Below, piece by piece: positions 23,590 through 34,989 of a stretch of DNA of 64,000 bases; within the stretch, counting starts at the first letter, position 1; each line of letters begins with the position of its first letter. The DNA is taken from the NCBI RefSeq assembly GCF_008831285.2, contig NC_045151.1, positions 2,723,544 through 2,787,543 on the forward strand, in the 5' to 3' direction. Below the pieces are notes generated by a model that was not told the DNA's origin, searched no databases, and saw nothing but the letters and a program-made list of their open reading frames with translations. The position numbers and the translations under genes are program-made. This DNA comes from Nymphaea colorata (lineage: Eukaryota > Streptophyta > Magnoliopsida > Nymphaeales > Nymphaeaceae).

Positions 23590-25040
23590 GCAAGGACAAG
23601 CAACAGTGCACACTACATCCAATTTCTAATTTTGTCTCTACTGACTATCTGAGTACAAGTTTGGTGCAGTTTGATCGAGCTATGTCTAGTCACATTATCC
23701 CGTCTTCTCATCATCAAGCCTTGTTAGATTCTCGGTGGAGGCAAGCCATGCAGGAGGAAATGGATGCTCTTATCTCTTGGGAGACTTGGGACTTGGTGGA
23801 TCCACTGATGCATTGGCTTCAAATGGGTGTTCACCATCAAGTATCATTCTGATGGTTCAATTGAACGGTTCAAGGCACGTCTTGTTGCTAAAGGAAATAC
23901 ACAAACTTATGGAATGGACTTCTTTGAGACTTTTTCACCTGTGGCTCGGTGGGGCACTATTCGATTGATTATATCTCTTGTTGTCCAGCAAGAATGGCCT
24001 CTATTTCAGTTAGATGTGAAAAATGTCTTTCTATATGGAGATCTCTCTAAAACCGTCTATAAGCAACAACCACCTCGGGGGGAGTGTTCCAAGACATGCA
24101 AATTGAAAAAGGCTATTTATGGACTTAAACAAAGTCCCCGTGAATAGTTCAATAAGCTAACTGAGGTTATATATAAATGTGGATTTCGACGATCCCAACT
24201 TGATCACTCGTCGTTTATCAAGCAACGCATATCTGGTATAGTGATATTGATTGTATATGTTGATGATATTATTCTCACTAGGGAAAGTCATCAAGACATA
24301 GCTCAGACAATAGAGTTTCCACAGAAACACTTTGCCACAAAAGATCTCGGACAATTCCGTTATTTTCTTGGTATTGAGGTGGCCCGTAGTAGTAAAGGAA
24401 TTGTAGTGTCTCAAAGAAAGCATGTTCTTGATCTTTTGTGGGAAACAGGTTTATTGGGAGCTAAACCTGCCACACTTCCATGAATCCTCGCGTTCATATT
24501 CATGATGATGAGTCAGAGCATTTTGACTGTCACTCGTCCTAACATTAGCTTTGTTGTGAATAAGCTAAGTCAATTCATAAAAAAAACCCGAAAGGTTCAT
24601 TGGGAGGCTGCTCTAATGGTAGTCAGATACTTAAAATCAACCCCGGGCAAAGGGTTATGGTCCAAAAAAGGAGAATGTGTTGACATAGAAGCTTATAATG
24701 ATGTTGATTATGCAAGGTCTGCAGATGACATGAAGTCTACTACAGGTTTTCGTGTCATTGTGGGAGGCAATTTTATTTCTTGGATGAGCAAAAAGCAGAA
24801 TGTAGTGGCTCGACCTAGTGCTGAGTCTAAATATAGGGCTATGGCTCAAACTACAGCTAAAATGTCATGGGTCAGATCAATGCTTCTAGATTTGGGCATT
24901 TCAGTGAATCTCCTAATGAAGATGTATTGTGATAACAAGGCAGCAACTTATATCGCAAGCAACCTTGTCTTCCATGAGAGGACGAAGCACATTGAAGTGG
25001 ACTGTCACTATGTTTGGGCCTAAAACAAGAAGGTGTTATC
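23590..25040 (+). pseudogene. copia reverse transcriptase and RNase H region
   Basis: RT begins near 23725 (WRQAMQEEMDAL) and continues with RFKARLVAKGNTQ, ETFSPVAR and FQLDVKNVFLYGDL at about 23870-24045. The catalytic box YVDD is at about 24256. The RNase H-side region has TRPNISFVVNKLSQF at about 24535 and ends with CDNKAATYIASN and ERTKHIEVDCHYV near 25015. Stops at about 24145 and 24481 and a frame change near 23830 inactivate it. Confidence 0.9.
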
Positions 25041-25170
25041 AGCACGGTTCATGTTTCCTCAAAAGATCAGGCTGCTGATATTTTTACCAAGGCTTTCTCC
25101 ATAGGCGATTCCCTGAGAGGTTGTAACAAGTTAAGCATGATTGATATATATGCTCCAGCTTGAGAGGGAA

Positions 25171-25362
25171 TGTTAAATACTCTAAACAGTCGACTAGAGT
25201 GTTTCTGCAATATTAGAAAGTTGGAGTGTAGGTCTTTTAATTTATCTAATGTTGCTTGGACTAATATTGTAAATGATGTACCGCCAGCCCTAATCTCTTT
25301 AACTTGAGATTAGGGTTACGTTAATGATAATTCTTTCGGCTTCTCTTTTTCTGGCTGTAACA
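25171..25362 (+). repeat. 3' LTR of the copia element
   Basis: It starts TGTTAAATAC directly after the purine tract and ends GGCTGTAACA, giving the standard TGTTA...TAACA short inverted ends. At 192 bp it is short even for copia. Confidence 0.8.
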
Positions 25363-26731
25363 AATCAAAACCTAGGATGTTGAACACGCATAAAACACAG
25401 TAAAAGGACCAAATATACAAATGTTAATATTGCGTTGTAAGGTGTGAACATTGAACAGACATACACATTGCTATATGGAACAAGATCTTCCACAGCCGAC
25501 AAACAAACAATAGCTAATAAAAATAAATTTAAATAAGACGCACAAGTTCGTGTTTCAAAGAAAAAAAACACGCTATGCATAACTTGAAAGGTCAAACTAA
25601 TTGTAGTTCTATAGATAAAGAAACTAGTCAACCTTGCAAGCCTGAAACTGAAAACTAAAGTGTCTTGCAGCAAAGTCATGACTCATCTTTGTTACTTTTT
25701 TTGTGCATATAACACTAGAAGTCACAGAAAACAACTCTAGTCCAAGTGTGCTGGTGATTGGTTCCTTAGTCAAATTTCAAAAACTGATTGCATGTTAACC
25801 TCATGCTTCTAATTACATGCCACATGCAAAGAAACATGACAGCAACGCATGGAGGTCAACTTGGCTAATTTTGTGAGAATGTAAAATAAAGACCAAAGAA
25901 AAAAGAAGGAATAATCCCTAATTGTTTCCAACTTTCGATGTTTCTAGGAAAATATGAGGAAAGCAAGCCCCTCCAAATTATACTACACAATACACACATA
26001 ACAGAAATGTGGTGGATGAACTGAACAGGTAGAACAGCTATCAAAGTTTTATGATCACTGCTCAACTGATTGTGGTAATGATGGATTATGGCAAAATCAG
26101 GGCAACATTATTTTTCTCAAAAAGAAAAAATTAAAAATCTATGAAGTCATTATTTAGGAGCTAGGACATAATCTTTGAAAATTTCAATGATCCCTCTACA
26201 CGATCAAGCTGAAATTACATGGGTAGATGATTTGGCTGACAGACTGCTGTGATTTGTAGTTTATATCAATAACAACAAAAGAGTGATTAACAGATAATAA
26301 TCACTAATTTCCCAAATGATAGATGAAAATAGTCTAACTGGAGTTCATAAATGAGAACTGTGCTCAGGACTCCTAAAAAATATCTAACCAGTTAGCAAAA
26401 TAATTTTTAAAAAACATAACAGAAATTGTTAACACTTCTGTACAGGGAATAGGGCTCTAGATATGACCAACTAGAATGTTATTAAACATGCTAATATTTT
26501 GTCTCGAAGAATTGGGAATTTGGGACCCTAAACATGTAACTGAAATATACTCAAGCCAATATTTGATTACCAATACTTGCAAATGCCTGCTAGTTCAAAA
26601 GGAAAAAAAGTACATATCTGGGTATTTACTATAAATGACTACAACGAGCAAAGGGATAACAAGCCAACTAGGTGGTAACCAAGTAACGTAATTTGCAACT
26701 GGTATATTGTCAATCTCAACAAAGGCCTAAG
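25363..26731. other. AT-rich non-coding stretch
   Basis: No recognisable gene. It is probably intron or spacer into which the copia element and the MITE at 26740 inserted. Confidence 0.5.
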
Positions 26732-26739
26732 GCCAAAAC

Positions 26740-27125
26740 CATAGTGAAAAAAAAAATTATTGCAACTATAAACGGCGAGGATATTCTTGGGTATAGTACA
26801 GCTGGCTTTAAAAAAAGGGGAAAATACAGTAAATTTTTAAAAATTAAAAAAAGTTCTAAAAACCAGGGCAAAATAGAATATGTGACAAACTAGTAACACA
26901 AACATCAAAAAATAAGTACATTTGCAACAAATAAAAATTCAAAAATGAAAACAAACAGTTTGGCATTAGAAAAACGTGAAAAAAATGAAAATAAAAGGAA
27001 AAACATGAGTGTTTTTCTTATTTTTTTCTTTTTCATGTTTAAAAAAAAAACAGCGTTTTTTTAAGTTTTAAACTCCTAAGTTATTTATCATGTTTTTTGT
27101 TTCCAACGTGTTTTTTGTAACTATG
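26740..27125. mobile_element. hAT-like MITE, copy 2 (386 bp)
   Basis: The ends are CATAGTGAAAAAAAA on the left and CATAGTTACAAAAAACACG as the reverse complement of the right end. A perfect 8-bp duplication GCCAAAAC flanks it at 26732-26739 and 27126-27133. The ends match those of 511-832, so the two are one family. The interior is poor in G+C and has an inverted A/T stretch around 26995-27040. No coding sequence. Confidence 0.82.
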
Positions 27126-27133
27126 GCCAAAAC

Positions 27134-29598
27134 AACACCAACCCATACAAAAAAAAAAAGCTAATAATAACCTTTATTTACTTCCTGGAATTCTTGCATG
27201 TATGTCAAAGAGCCATATTGTTTGAGATATCACAATTACAAGTGGATTTTTTGGAAATTAAGCACGAGAAATCAGCATAAAAATAAATTCCTTTGGATAT
27301 GTGACATGTCACATGAATTTTATAAGCTAAAAAATAGAAAGATCAGACAGCTGATATTCTTATAAAATTTCATTTACACATTGACAGAACACAAATTTAT
27401 CCATATGAGTTTCAGTAAAAAAAAAAAAAAAAAACACGTGACCACAATTGGTTTGCCTGTATGAAATGCACCAACTTCAATCATGGGATCTTTTTATATC
27501 AGACTGTTATGAAGGCTGTCAACTTATAAAGAAGAGTAGGTGGATGTCGATTTGGAAAAGTAACTACCACTTACCTTTAAAATAATATGATTGAATGGCT
27601 TATGGGTGCACAATAGTAATCATTTTTTTTTTGTGCTCATACTTTGAAAACCCCATATACGTATATGTGTATGTCTGTGTGTGTGTGTCGAATCATGATA
27701 TTATCACCAAAATAACTCCAAACAGGAGCAAAGCCAAATGGAAGCCAGAAAGGCACAGACTCCCCTGGATTTTCAAAATTTTTTAAAATACATACATTGT
27801 CTTGGAAAACCACCTCATACCTCCCTTAAAATTTATCCCAAAAAAAATTGAGCTAGGCCCTCTAAAATTTGTGAAAATATATAAGTGTATGCTCCATGTA
27901 ATTCCTTTCTGTCTCTGCCACTGATTCCAGTTGATAATGTGAAGAAAATTCTGCATTGTTCTAAACATATCACCACAAGAAAATTACAATGATATTTCTT
28001 GTAATAGATAAGATGCATGCCCTTTTGGGAAAAAAAAAACATTTGGATTATATGCTTGCTAAACTTTTTTTTGTAAATTTTTTTTTTTGGCATAAAGAGG
28101 CACTTCACTTTTATTTAATTTTTTTAAATGGAAAGATAAAATCCTCAGGAAAGGGAAAGGAAATTAAAAGGAAAAAGAAGGTGAACAATCCTAATAAGTT
28201 CTCAGACCATGTACATGGCGAAAAGTAAGGCCCATTTAGGTCACCTAGTTTCCTTTTGTGAGAACAGATTATATTTATAAAGATAACTAATCAAGATGAG
28301 CAATCTATGTGATACAACCTTAAAAAATTAGCTTTTACATTTCCATATATTTTCCATAGACAAGAGAGTGCAGCACTCAATAATGATGATTAAAACAATA
28401 ACGATAATAACAGTAAATAATGCATGGTGATACAGGATTCAAGACAAAAATACGATTGTGATGGTTGAAATGGTAATGATGAGGATGGAAAATTCCATGA
28501 TCATGAGGTGATAGTGGAGCATAATTGTGGTGGTAGACAGTAATTATAATAATCAACCCTTTCACAGACCAAGACATTGGTGCTACATAATGGGAACTTT
28601 TTATATTAGCCTAGCCTCTAAAGCGTAGCATATAAAAACTTTGCACTTTATGCATCTCATTTGGAACTACCATGCTACTTTGGAATATAGATACACGAAG
28701 ATTGATAGGCCTTCTTAATGAATAAGCAAGGTATGGAGCATATCAAACTTAAATGCAGTTCGACCTAAGTTCATCACCCGAATATGGTCGAGATGGATAG
28801 GACAACAGCTAAATAAGAAATACTGTTAACCTATAAGGCATAGCAGCGAATAGCACCTAGACGCCATCTTGTTAACATCGTCTTGACATGAAACCAAAAC
28901 TTTCATCCAGTTTGAGAGAATACAGACAAAATTTGTATGACCACATCCACCAATACAAATAAACCAGAAGGAACAGAGTCCAACAGCTCAAGCCAATTAA
29001 TGACTGCAATAAACAAAGGAGGACGACACATTTTCTCAAAAGTCGGTCACCACAAGGGTTAGACGCACATGATCCCCCCAAATAGGATATGTATATCAGT
29101 ATATACAACCTCAGAAAAATCGCGTGGCTTGTGTTCGGTTTATATAAACACAACATAGAGCAGAATTTATCAACTAATAGACGCGCAGTAAATAAATACA
29201 TGAGCCAAAGCCAGAAAAACAATCCGAAAATAGCAAGCCAGCACACCATCCGGTCGACAATTTGTTCGTTAACGAACCAAAATCTAAACTAAGAACCATG
29301 CAATCGTGGTGATACAGAAACATAACATCCATGTCAAAATAATCACAAGCCACCATCCTGCCTAACAAGAAAAAACAAACGCAAAAGGCAGCAGAAATAA
29401 AAACACCAAACATCGTCAGGACGAAGTACAGAAACGACACGAGTAACTTCAATCAACACCGAACCGCACGAACGAACATATCAAGGAAGCATCCCCATAT
29501 GCACGTGAAGAGAAGAACGAGACGCGGAAGGAAAAACTAGAGACACGCCAGGAAACAATGGAGTCTGACAAAATGAATCTGCAAAACGTGAGAAGTGA
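27134..29598. other. Non-coding stretch with microsatellites
   Basis: Holds a short TG-rich tract near 27660-27690 and a simple ATG/ATAA-rich patch at 28378-28550. At about 27790-27930 there is a minus-strand copy of the dispersed repeat whose end reads CAGTGGCAGAGACAG. No gene recognised. Confidence 0.5.
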
Positions 29599-29599
29599 A

Positions 29600-29665
29600 T
29601 GCAGAAGAGCACTCACCCAAGGAACCGAGGCAAAGAGAAACCCTATAGAGAGAGAGAGAGAGTGA
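29600..29665 (-). promoter_or_regulatory. Possible transcription start and 5' leader exon, minus strand
   Basis: Read on the minus strand there is a CTCTCTCT tract followed by TATAGGGTTTCTC and then a donor-like TTGG|GTGAGT near 29620. Pyrimidine tracts before AGGGTTT are common at plant transcription starts, and local G+C is raised from 29500 to 29860. Possible targets on this strand are the unknown exon at 19287-19547 and the DCD gene, which would need a very long first intron. This is inference. Confidence 0.25.
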
Positions 29666-29869
29666 TAGAAGGGGGGAGAGGGGCTTCGCGTGCTTTTGGA
29701 GTGAACCCCTGCCCCTGGTTGGCAACCGTCGGCATTGCATTAGCCTTCTCGTTTTCCCCGGCCTCTGCACCAAATGTGGGTCCCACTTCATTTCTACGGA
29801 TGACGGATGTTAACAGAAAGCCTCGCATGGTGTGCTGCCACCGTGACCTTCACGGTGTGATGCATTAAA

Positions 29870-32587
29870 ATTGGTGAGAATAATTTACCCGGTAATATCC
29901 ATTTGTGCATTCGGATCGTCAAGACAAAACGCGAATCAATTAGGATTGCCTTCGGTGTTAATATATGAGAACTAATTCAGTTTCGGATCTGCAACCTAAC
30001 AGGCTAACACAAGCCCGACGTGATGGCCCATAACTCAAGCCCGATCTCGGCCCAAATAAAATAAAATATACATTAAAATATAATATAATATATAAAATAC
30101 AAGGGATATAATTATAACAATTTAAGGGTATTGTTTGACAAGTTCCAATAAGCCATGTTATGTGAAAACGTATTATTATCATTTAACAAGTTTCAATAAA
30201 CAGTATTATAAGATACATACATGATATTTACCTTTCTGTTCATTGATATCATTATCATGCACTTTCTTTTAATGGCATTCTTAAAGTGAAACATTCTCAT
30301 GAGATTCTTTCTAGAACTGTCATACTCTCTTTGAATAAAAGACTCTCATGTTGTCTTTGCTGTTTAGAACACTAGAAAGAGTCTCTATTTACTTTTAGTT
30401 AAACTAGTCTAACTCTACTCAAATTAAGTATCAAATAAAACCAACTAAAGGTTCTTTATAAGAACCCGACCCACTCCCGGGCTCGGGCCCCTGGTTTGAC
30501 GAATCTCAACCCGTCCCCTAGCAGTTTCGGTTTCAATCCTAAAAAGGCTAGGAACCAGGACAATCATTTCATTAAAGCCTCTCTTTATAAGTCATTGAAG
30601 ATCCCTCACAATCTTGAACACGGGACTAAACTTCTGGAGTGTTACACTCTTACAATACTAATCTAGAAATATCTAACGAAGAATAAAAACTATTGGGCAT
30701 TAATACGAAGACTATCTAAATCATGTTATAAAATGAAAATAAATATTAAATTTCTAGGCTACTCTAAATCTAGCACTCCAAATTAAAAATTCACTAAATA
30801 ATGCCCATAGGAATGCGGTGATGGCTTCTTAGTAGTTGTCCTAGTTCCAATCAGCTTGCCAGCATCCTTATCCAGATCCTTTGGGTATAACAAATCTTCG
30901 ATTTGTCTTATAAATGTCATATATGGTATTCATAGTACAAAATTTGCAAAATTACAGAAGCAATTTTCTCTACCATAAAGTGTTACGTCACAAAAATGGC
31001 CATGCATCGCAGCATGCTGGATGCAAATCGATGCTGCATAAACTGATACAAGGGATAAAAGCACTGTGCAGTCACGTTGCGGGCAAAGCCCACAGAATTT
31101 GCATTTTTGTAGATACTTCATTAATTTTCACTTTTTTTTTTTACATACGAGTGCTCTCAAGGTTTGAAATTTAAAGTAACAGGGCCAGAACTTTGTGGCT
31201 CCGCCATCGAAGACATTGTGAAGATTGTCAGGGCTCCAGATTCTGCCACTGTGTGTTAAAAAAGCAACTGTCAATTGCATTCTCTTCTTTTTAAGCAGAG
31301 TGCAATTTCTTCTCATGTGATATTATAATAACTTATGCTTTCGATGTTCCGAGCTTCAATTTCTTCTCATGTAAATGTGGACATTCTAAGGCTAGACTGT
31401 GAAAGATTGCTGACACCGGTGCATGCTAGACAGCCATGGGCGCTTGTCTTTAATTTGGAGGTTTCAAGTCACTTTCAACATCCTTTTATTTTGGTTAAAG
31501 TATATAATAACCAAAATAGAAAGTTGTTTCTCCTTCTCCAACTGCACGTCTGCATTTTGCAACAATTGCATTAATACTGAGGCCCACAGAAACTGTGAGG
31601 AACTTGATTACCACGAAACATGTCTTAAACTTTTTTGACGTTTCTTGTCAACATTGTAATGGGTTGTTTTGACTTTCTATTTATTTTTTTATTAAGTAGA
31701 AAACTCATAATTTCATTTTCTATCATCTTTTATATATTTTATAATTTTTGAATTTTTCCTGTGAAAAAACAAACTTTCTGATTAACACCGAGAAAACCAC
31801 AATAAAAAGCTAATGATATTGTGTGACAATTATTCATAATTGTGAAAAAATAGACTAACATTCATGATTACATAAATTATGGCTGATACAACAACAGCAG
31901 TAGTAGGGCTCATTCCTTGCCCTAGTAAATCAGACACATGAAACAATCGTCCAATGAAGGCCTCCTAGTAAGAGTACTTTTCCATCATCAGTAAACTGTA
32001 GAAAAATTGAAGCAGCAGTCAAGCACCATGTAAATCAACGACATATAAAGTTCTCCTGGTTTTTCCCATCTAGCAGGTTATTCCTTGAATAACACAAATG
32101 TCCACAGGTCCAACCAGGTCGGACCTGCTACTCTTCGGATAAAAATAATGAAAATTTGGAACTTGCCTGACTATACAGCAGGATTTCTTAATCCACACCT
32201 CTAGCACAGGAACTTGATTCCTGCAATGTCAGTAAATATCAACAAGTATGGCGCAAAAGAAGGACAGAAGGTATAGAAGGTACATTTAAGTTAACTGAAT
32301 CTAAAAGGGAAAAAATCATACCGTTTTGTTGCGGCCGTAGTAGCATGCAGCCAATCTTGCATCTGGTATGGATCAAATTGTAACCTGGACTCCGGAGAAA
32401 AACTGGATGCAGGATCAGACAGGCAATAACTGCATTATATGGGCAGCTTATCCTCCCTCATAATCCACAGCGGTTGAAGGTGATCCAGTAAACCAAATAA
32501 ACGCTCGTATCAATGTGGCAGTTTTCTGCATAGTTTCTAGTCGAATCTGACTAGCTTTTTACTTCATATGGACCTCCCTGACTATTT
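29870..32587. other. Non-coding stretch with repeat pieces
   Basis: At 30000-30060 and 30470-30520 there are GCCCGA/CGGGC-rich patches like those at 995 and 41800. 30460-30650 is a dispersed repeat. Near 31190 a minus-strand GGCGGAGCCA word marks another copy of the CAGTGGCGGAGCCA family. No gene recognised. Confidence 0.5.
30460..30650. repeat. Second copy of the repeat that interrupts the LINE relic
   Basis: From AACCCGACCC through AACCAGGACAATCAT, TTTATAAGTCATTGAAG and ACAATCTTGAACACG to GGAGTGTTACA, it follows 9350-9495 word for word with substitutions. Its sequence is less decayed in the last 60 bases. Confidence 0.6.
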
Positions 32588-32734
32588 CTACGTGTACGTG
32601 AAAAGACTTCCAAAGAGGCCGTATGTCACAAAGACGAGTAGAAGGATAGCCAACAAAATCAGCTCTATTAACTTTCTTTTCCTCCTAATTATCTTCTTCT
32701 CTTCCTCCTTCGCAAGTTCTACTTTATCTTCTTT
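32588..32734 (-). CDS. Candidate last exon with a hydrophobic tail, unknown gene
   Basis: After an acceptor (GAGGTTTAG) the minus strand is open for 48 codons to TAG at 32588. It encodes a highly charged segment (KEDKVELAKEEEKKIIRRKR) followed by about 20 hydrophobic residues (LIELILLAILLLVFVTYGLF) and a short end. This looks like a membrane-anchoring tail. A possible preceding exon lies at 33034-33125 in a compatible phase. I recognise no family; the two could also be spliced 3' UTR of the PPR gene. Confidence 0.3.
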   Translation of the reverse strand, partial: KEDKVELAKEEEKKIIRRKRKLIELILLAILLLVFVTYGLFGSLFTYT

Positions 32735-33033
32735 CTAAACCTCTGTTTGAAGTAAAGAGTATGATTGTTTACTAGTTAGCATATTAAAACTAAACAATAA
32801 TATGTGCATAACTGAGAAAATAGAACCACCTGTCAAAGATCATAAAATAAATTTCACGAACAAATACTTTAACAATTAACTTTATTTTATAATGTTTGAC
32901 ACCGAACGAGCATAGTGATCACGTACCAAAAGTATCTTAGAGCACATATGATGGAAGGCATGCAAGCTTGGCAACATAAGTCGATTATAACATGCAGTTA
33001 TCCTTGGCCAGAAGTATGTCAAAGGAAGTTGCA

Positions 33034-33125
33034 GTACCTTTTCTTTATTGAATACCACCAGTACATAACGTGCATGTCCACAGAACTTTTCTGCTGAAAA
33101 ATGCAACGCCTCTGCAATAAGTTCT
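33034..33125 (-). other. Possible exon just downstream of the PPR stop
   Basis: Between an acceptor-like TTATTGCAG and a donor-like AAAAG|GTACTG the minus strand is open and reads EALHFSAEKFCGHARYVLVV then FNKEK. The end phase is 0, matching the start of 32734. The start is in the first bases after the PPR stop codon. Confidence 0.25.
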
Positions 33126-33138
33126 TGAAGATTCTGAG

Positions 33139-34989
33139 TTACCAATAATCACCACAAGAACACCTCCCATCCCGAAAATGATGGAAGCGACATACATCGC
33201 GCAAGATGATTGCACGACCCACAGCCTGAGAGACAAATTTCATAAAAGTATGGCAGTCAAGACAAACACGGAGGTTCTTCATGATTCTGATTGTCTCATC
33301 AGGTGAGGTGTTCATTAATCCAAAAGCAATGGCTAATTTCTCACTGTGACGAGACTGCTGCCCTTCCTCGCTTGGATTGTTCAAGTAAATTTTTGACGAT
33401 GGATAACCTCTATCTTCGAAAAGATTGATCAGTTTTTCCAAAGCAAGATTAATTTCCTTTATTTGAGGATGCAAGTTGTCATCTGCAACGAAAGTATGAG
33501 TAGCATTAGCTACGTCAATCCAACTACAACCTGGATCCTTTCTGACACCCAAAGCTTTCATTTTGCTTCTCAGTTTTGCTACTTCATCCCAATTACGGCA
33601 CTCAGCATAAAGGCTACAAAGAAGCATGTTTGCAGAAGCATTCTGTGGGTCCATTTCTAAGACCTTAGACGCTGCAAGTTTTCCCAGTTCTAGGTTGCGC
33701 TGAACTCGGCAGGCTCCAAGCAATGCACCCCAGACCGCACCATCTGGCTTAAATGGCATCTTGTCGATGTGATTTTTCGCCTCATGCACATGACCAGCAC
33801 GAGCAAGGAGATCAACAATGGCTGCATGATGGGTCGCATCTGGGGTTACTCCATAATCACGTTCCATTGAATCAAAATAATGTCGGCCTTTCTCGACAAG
33901 CCCCGCATGGCTGCATGCAGTTAGGACACCAAGAAATGTCACTGCATCTGGCTTGATTCCTGAGCTAGACATCTCTTCAAACAGAGCAACAGCCGCCTCG
34001 CCATGGCCGTTTTGCGCGTAACCCATGATAATTGTGCTCCATGAAACAGTATTGAGCTTCGACATATTATCAAATACTCGCCGTGCTTCCTCAATGCACC
34101 CACACTTAGCATATACATCAACAAGTGCAGTCTCAACAAATACATCCATGGCTGAAGGGACCTTAAACATGAAACCATGCATTTGCTTTCCAGCAACCAA
34201 GTTTGCTGAACTAGCACAAACACTCAGAATAACGGAAAAGGTTATATGATCCGGCCTGATTCTAGAATTCAGCATCTGACCAAGAACCCGAAAACTTTCT
34301 TCTGCGAAGCCATTGCGGGAGAACCCAGTTAGCATTGCATTCCAAGTAACAGTGTTCCTCTCCGACATTCTATCAAACACTCGTCCTGCATATTCCAACA
34401 TCCGGCATTTGCTGTACATGTCGACAAGCGAGCTCGAGACAAAGACGTTCTCTTCCAGCCCGAACCTGTAAACATGGCAATGCAGCATTCTGCCTTGGTC
34501 CAACCTCAACAAACTCGAGCAGGCCCGGAGAGCACTAGATACTGAAAACTCGGTTGGCGTCTGGCTAACAGAAAGCATTTTGCTATAGAGCTCTAGAGCT
34601 TCGACGCCGTTGCTCGCCTGAGCGTAACCTGCAATCACGGTGTTCCAGGAGACATCGTCACGCCGTGGAATCTCATCGAACAAGCGGCGTGCGTCTTCCA
34701 TTCGTCTCAATTTGCAGTATCCGCCAATGAGTATGTTCCAGGTGGCGGTATCCTTCAGAGGCATTTCGTCAAACAATTGGCGTGCACTTGACATCTCCTT
34801 CAGTTTCGAATACATATCTATGATGCGATTGCAGAGGAAAGGAAACCCCAAGAATCCAAATCTGAGGATCAGGGCATGGGCGATCTTGCCTTGGCTTAAG
34901 GAGTTGGAGTCGACGCAATCTTGGAGGAGGTTGAGGAACGCCTCGAAATGGCGGCCATGGGTTGTCACCCCCATTCGAATATTCTTCAC
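33139..34989 (-). CDS. PPR protein, PLS class with E and DYW domains
   Basis: A single uninterrupted frame of 616 codons, as usual for this intron-poor family. PPR repeats run from about residue 50 to 415, with typical phrases such as NRIIDMYSKLKEMSSARQLF, TWNILIGGYCK, VFVSSSLVDMYSK and TWNAMLTGFSRNG. The E and E+ regions span about 419-515 (WGALLGACR, DPGCSWIDV). The DYW deaminase domain closes the protein: H548-x-E550, C576-x-x-C579, H603, C610-x-C612 and the terminal DYW. All zinc and catalytic residues of the family are present. Such proteins bind a specific organellar RNA and carry out or guide C-to-U editing. The target cannot be read by eye, and the N-terminus does not tell mitochondrion from chloroplast. 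At about 8-9 repeat-like units it is shorter than many. The start is the first ATG of the frame. Confidence 0.95.
   Translation of the reverse strand: MKNIRMGVTTHGRHFEAFLNLLQDCVDSNSLSQGKIAHALILRFGFLGFPFLCNRIIDMYSKLKEMSSARQLFDEMPLKDTATWNILIGGYCKLRRMEDARRLFDEIPRRDDVSWNTVIAGYAQASNGVEALELYSKMLSVSQTPTEFSVSSALRACSSLLRLDQGRMLHCHVYRFGLEENVFVSSSLVDMYSKCRMLEYAGRVFDRMSERNTVTWNAMLTGFSRNGFAEESFRVLGQMLNSRIRPDHITFSVILSVCASSANLVAGKQMHGFMFKVPSAMDVFVETALVDVYAKCGCIEEARRVFDNMSKLNTVSWSTIIMGYAQNGHGEAAVALFEEMSSSGIKPDAVTFLGVLTACSHAGLVEKGRHYFDSMERDYGVTPDATHHAAIVDLLARAGHVHEAKNHIDKMPFKPDGAVWGALLGACRVQRNLELGKLAASKVLEMDPQNASANMLLCSLYAECRNWDEVAKLRSKMKALGVRKDPGCSWIDVANATHTFVADDNLHPQIKEINLALEKLINLFEDRGYPSSKIYLNNPSEEGQQSRHSEKLAIAFGLMNTSPDETIRIMKNLRVCLDCHTFMKFVSQAVGRAIILRDVCRFHHFRDGRCSCGDYW

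Larger units (their letters stand above)
21262..25362 (+). mobile_element. Ty1/copia LTR retrotransposon, 5' LTR missing
   Basis: The domain order gag, zinc knuckle, protease, integrase, reverse transcriptase, RNase H identifies Ty1/copia. The element ends with a purine tract (TGAGAGGGAA, 25161-25170) and a 192-bp 3' LTR. No 5' LTR or primer-binding site precedes gag; a palindrome takes their place. The reading frame is cut by many frameshifts and stops, so it is not autonomous, yet every domain is readable, so it is younger than the other copia relics here. Confidence 0.92.

Noticed and set aside
29599-29868. Overlapping ORFs on both strands in the GC-rich island
   Set aside because: Both contain translated simple repeats and show no family; better read as leader or promoter sequence.
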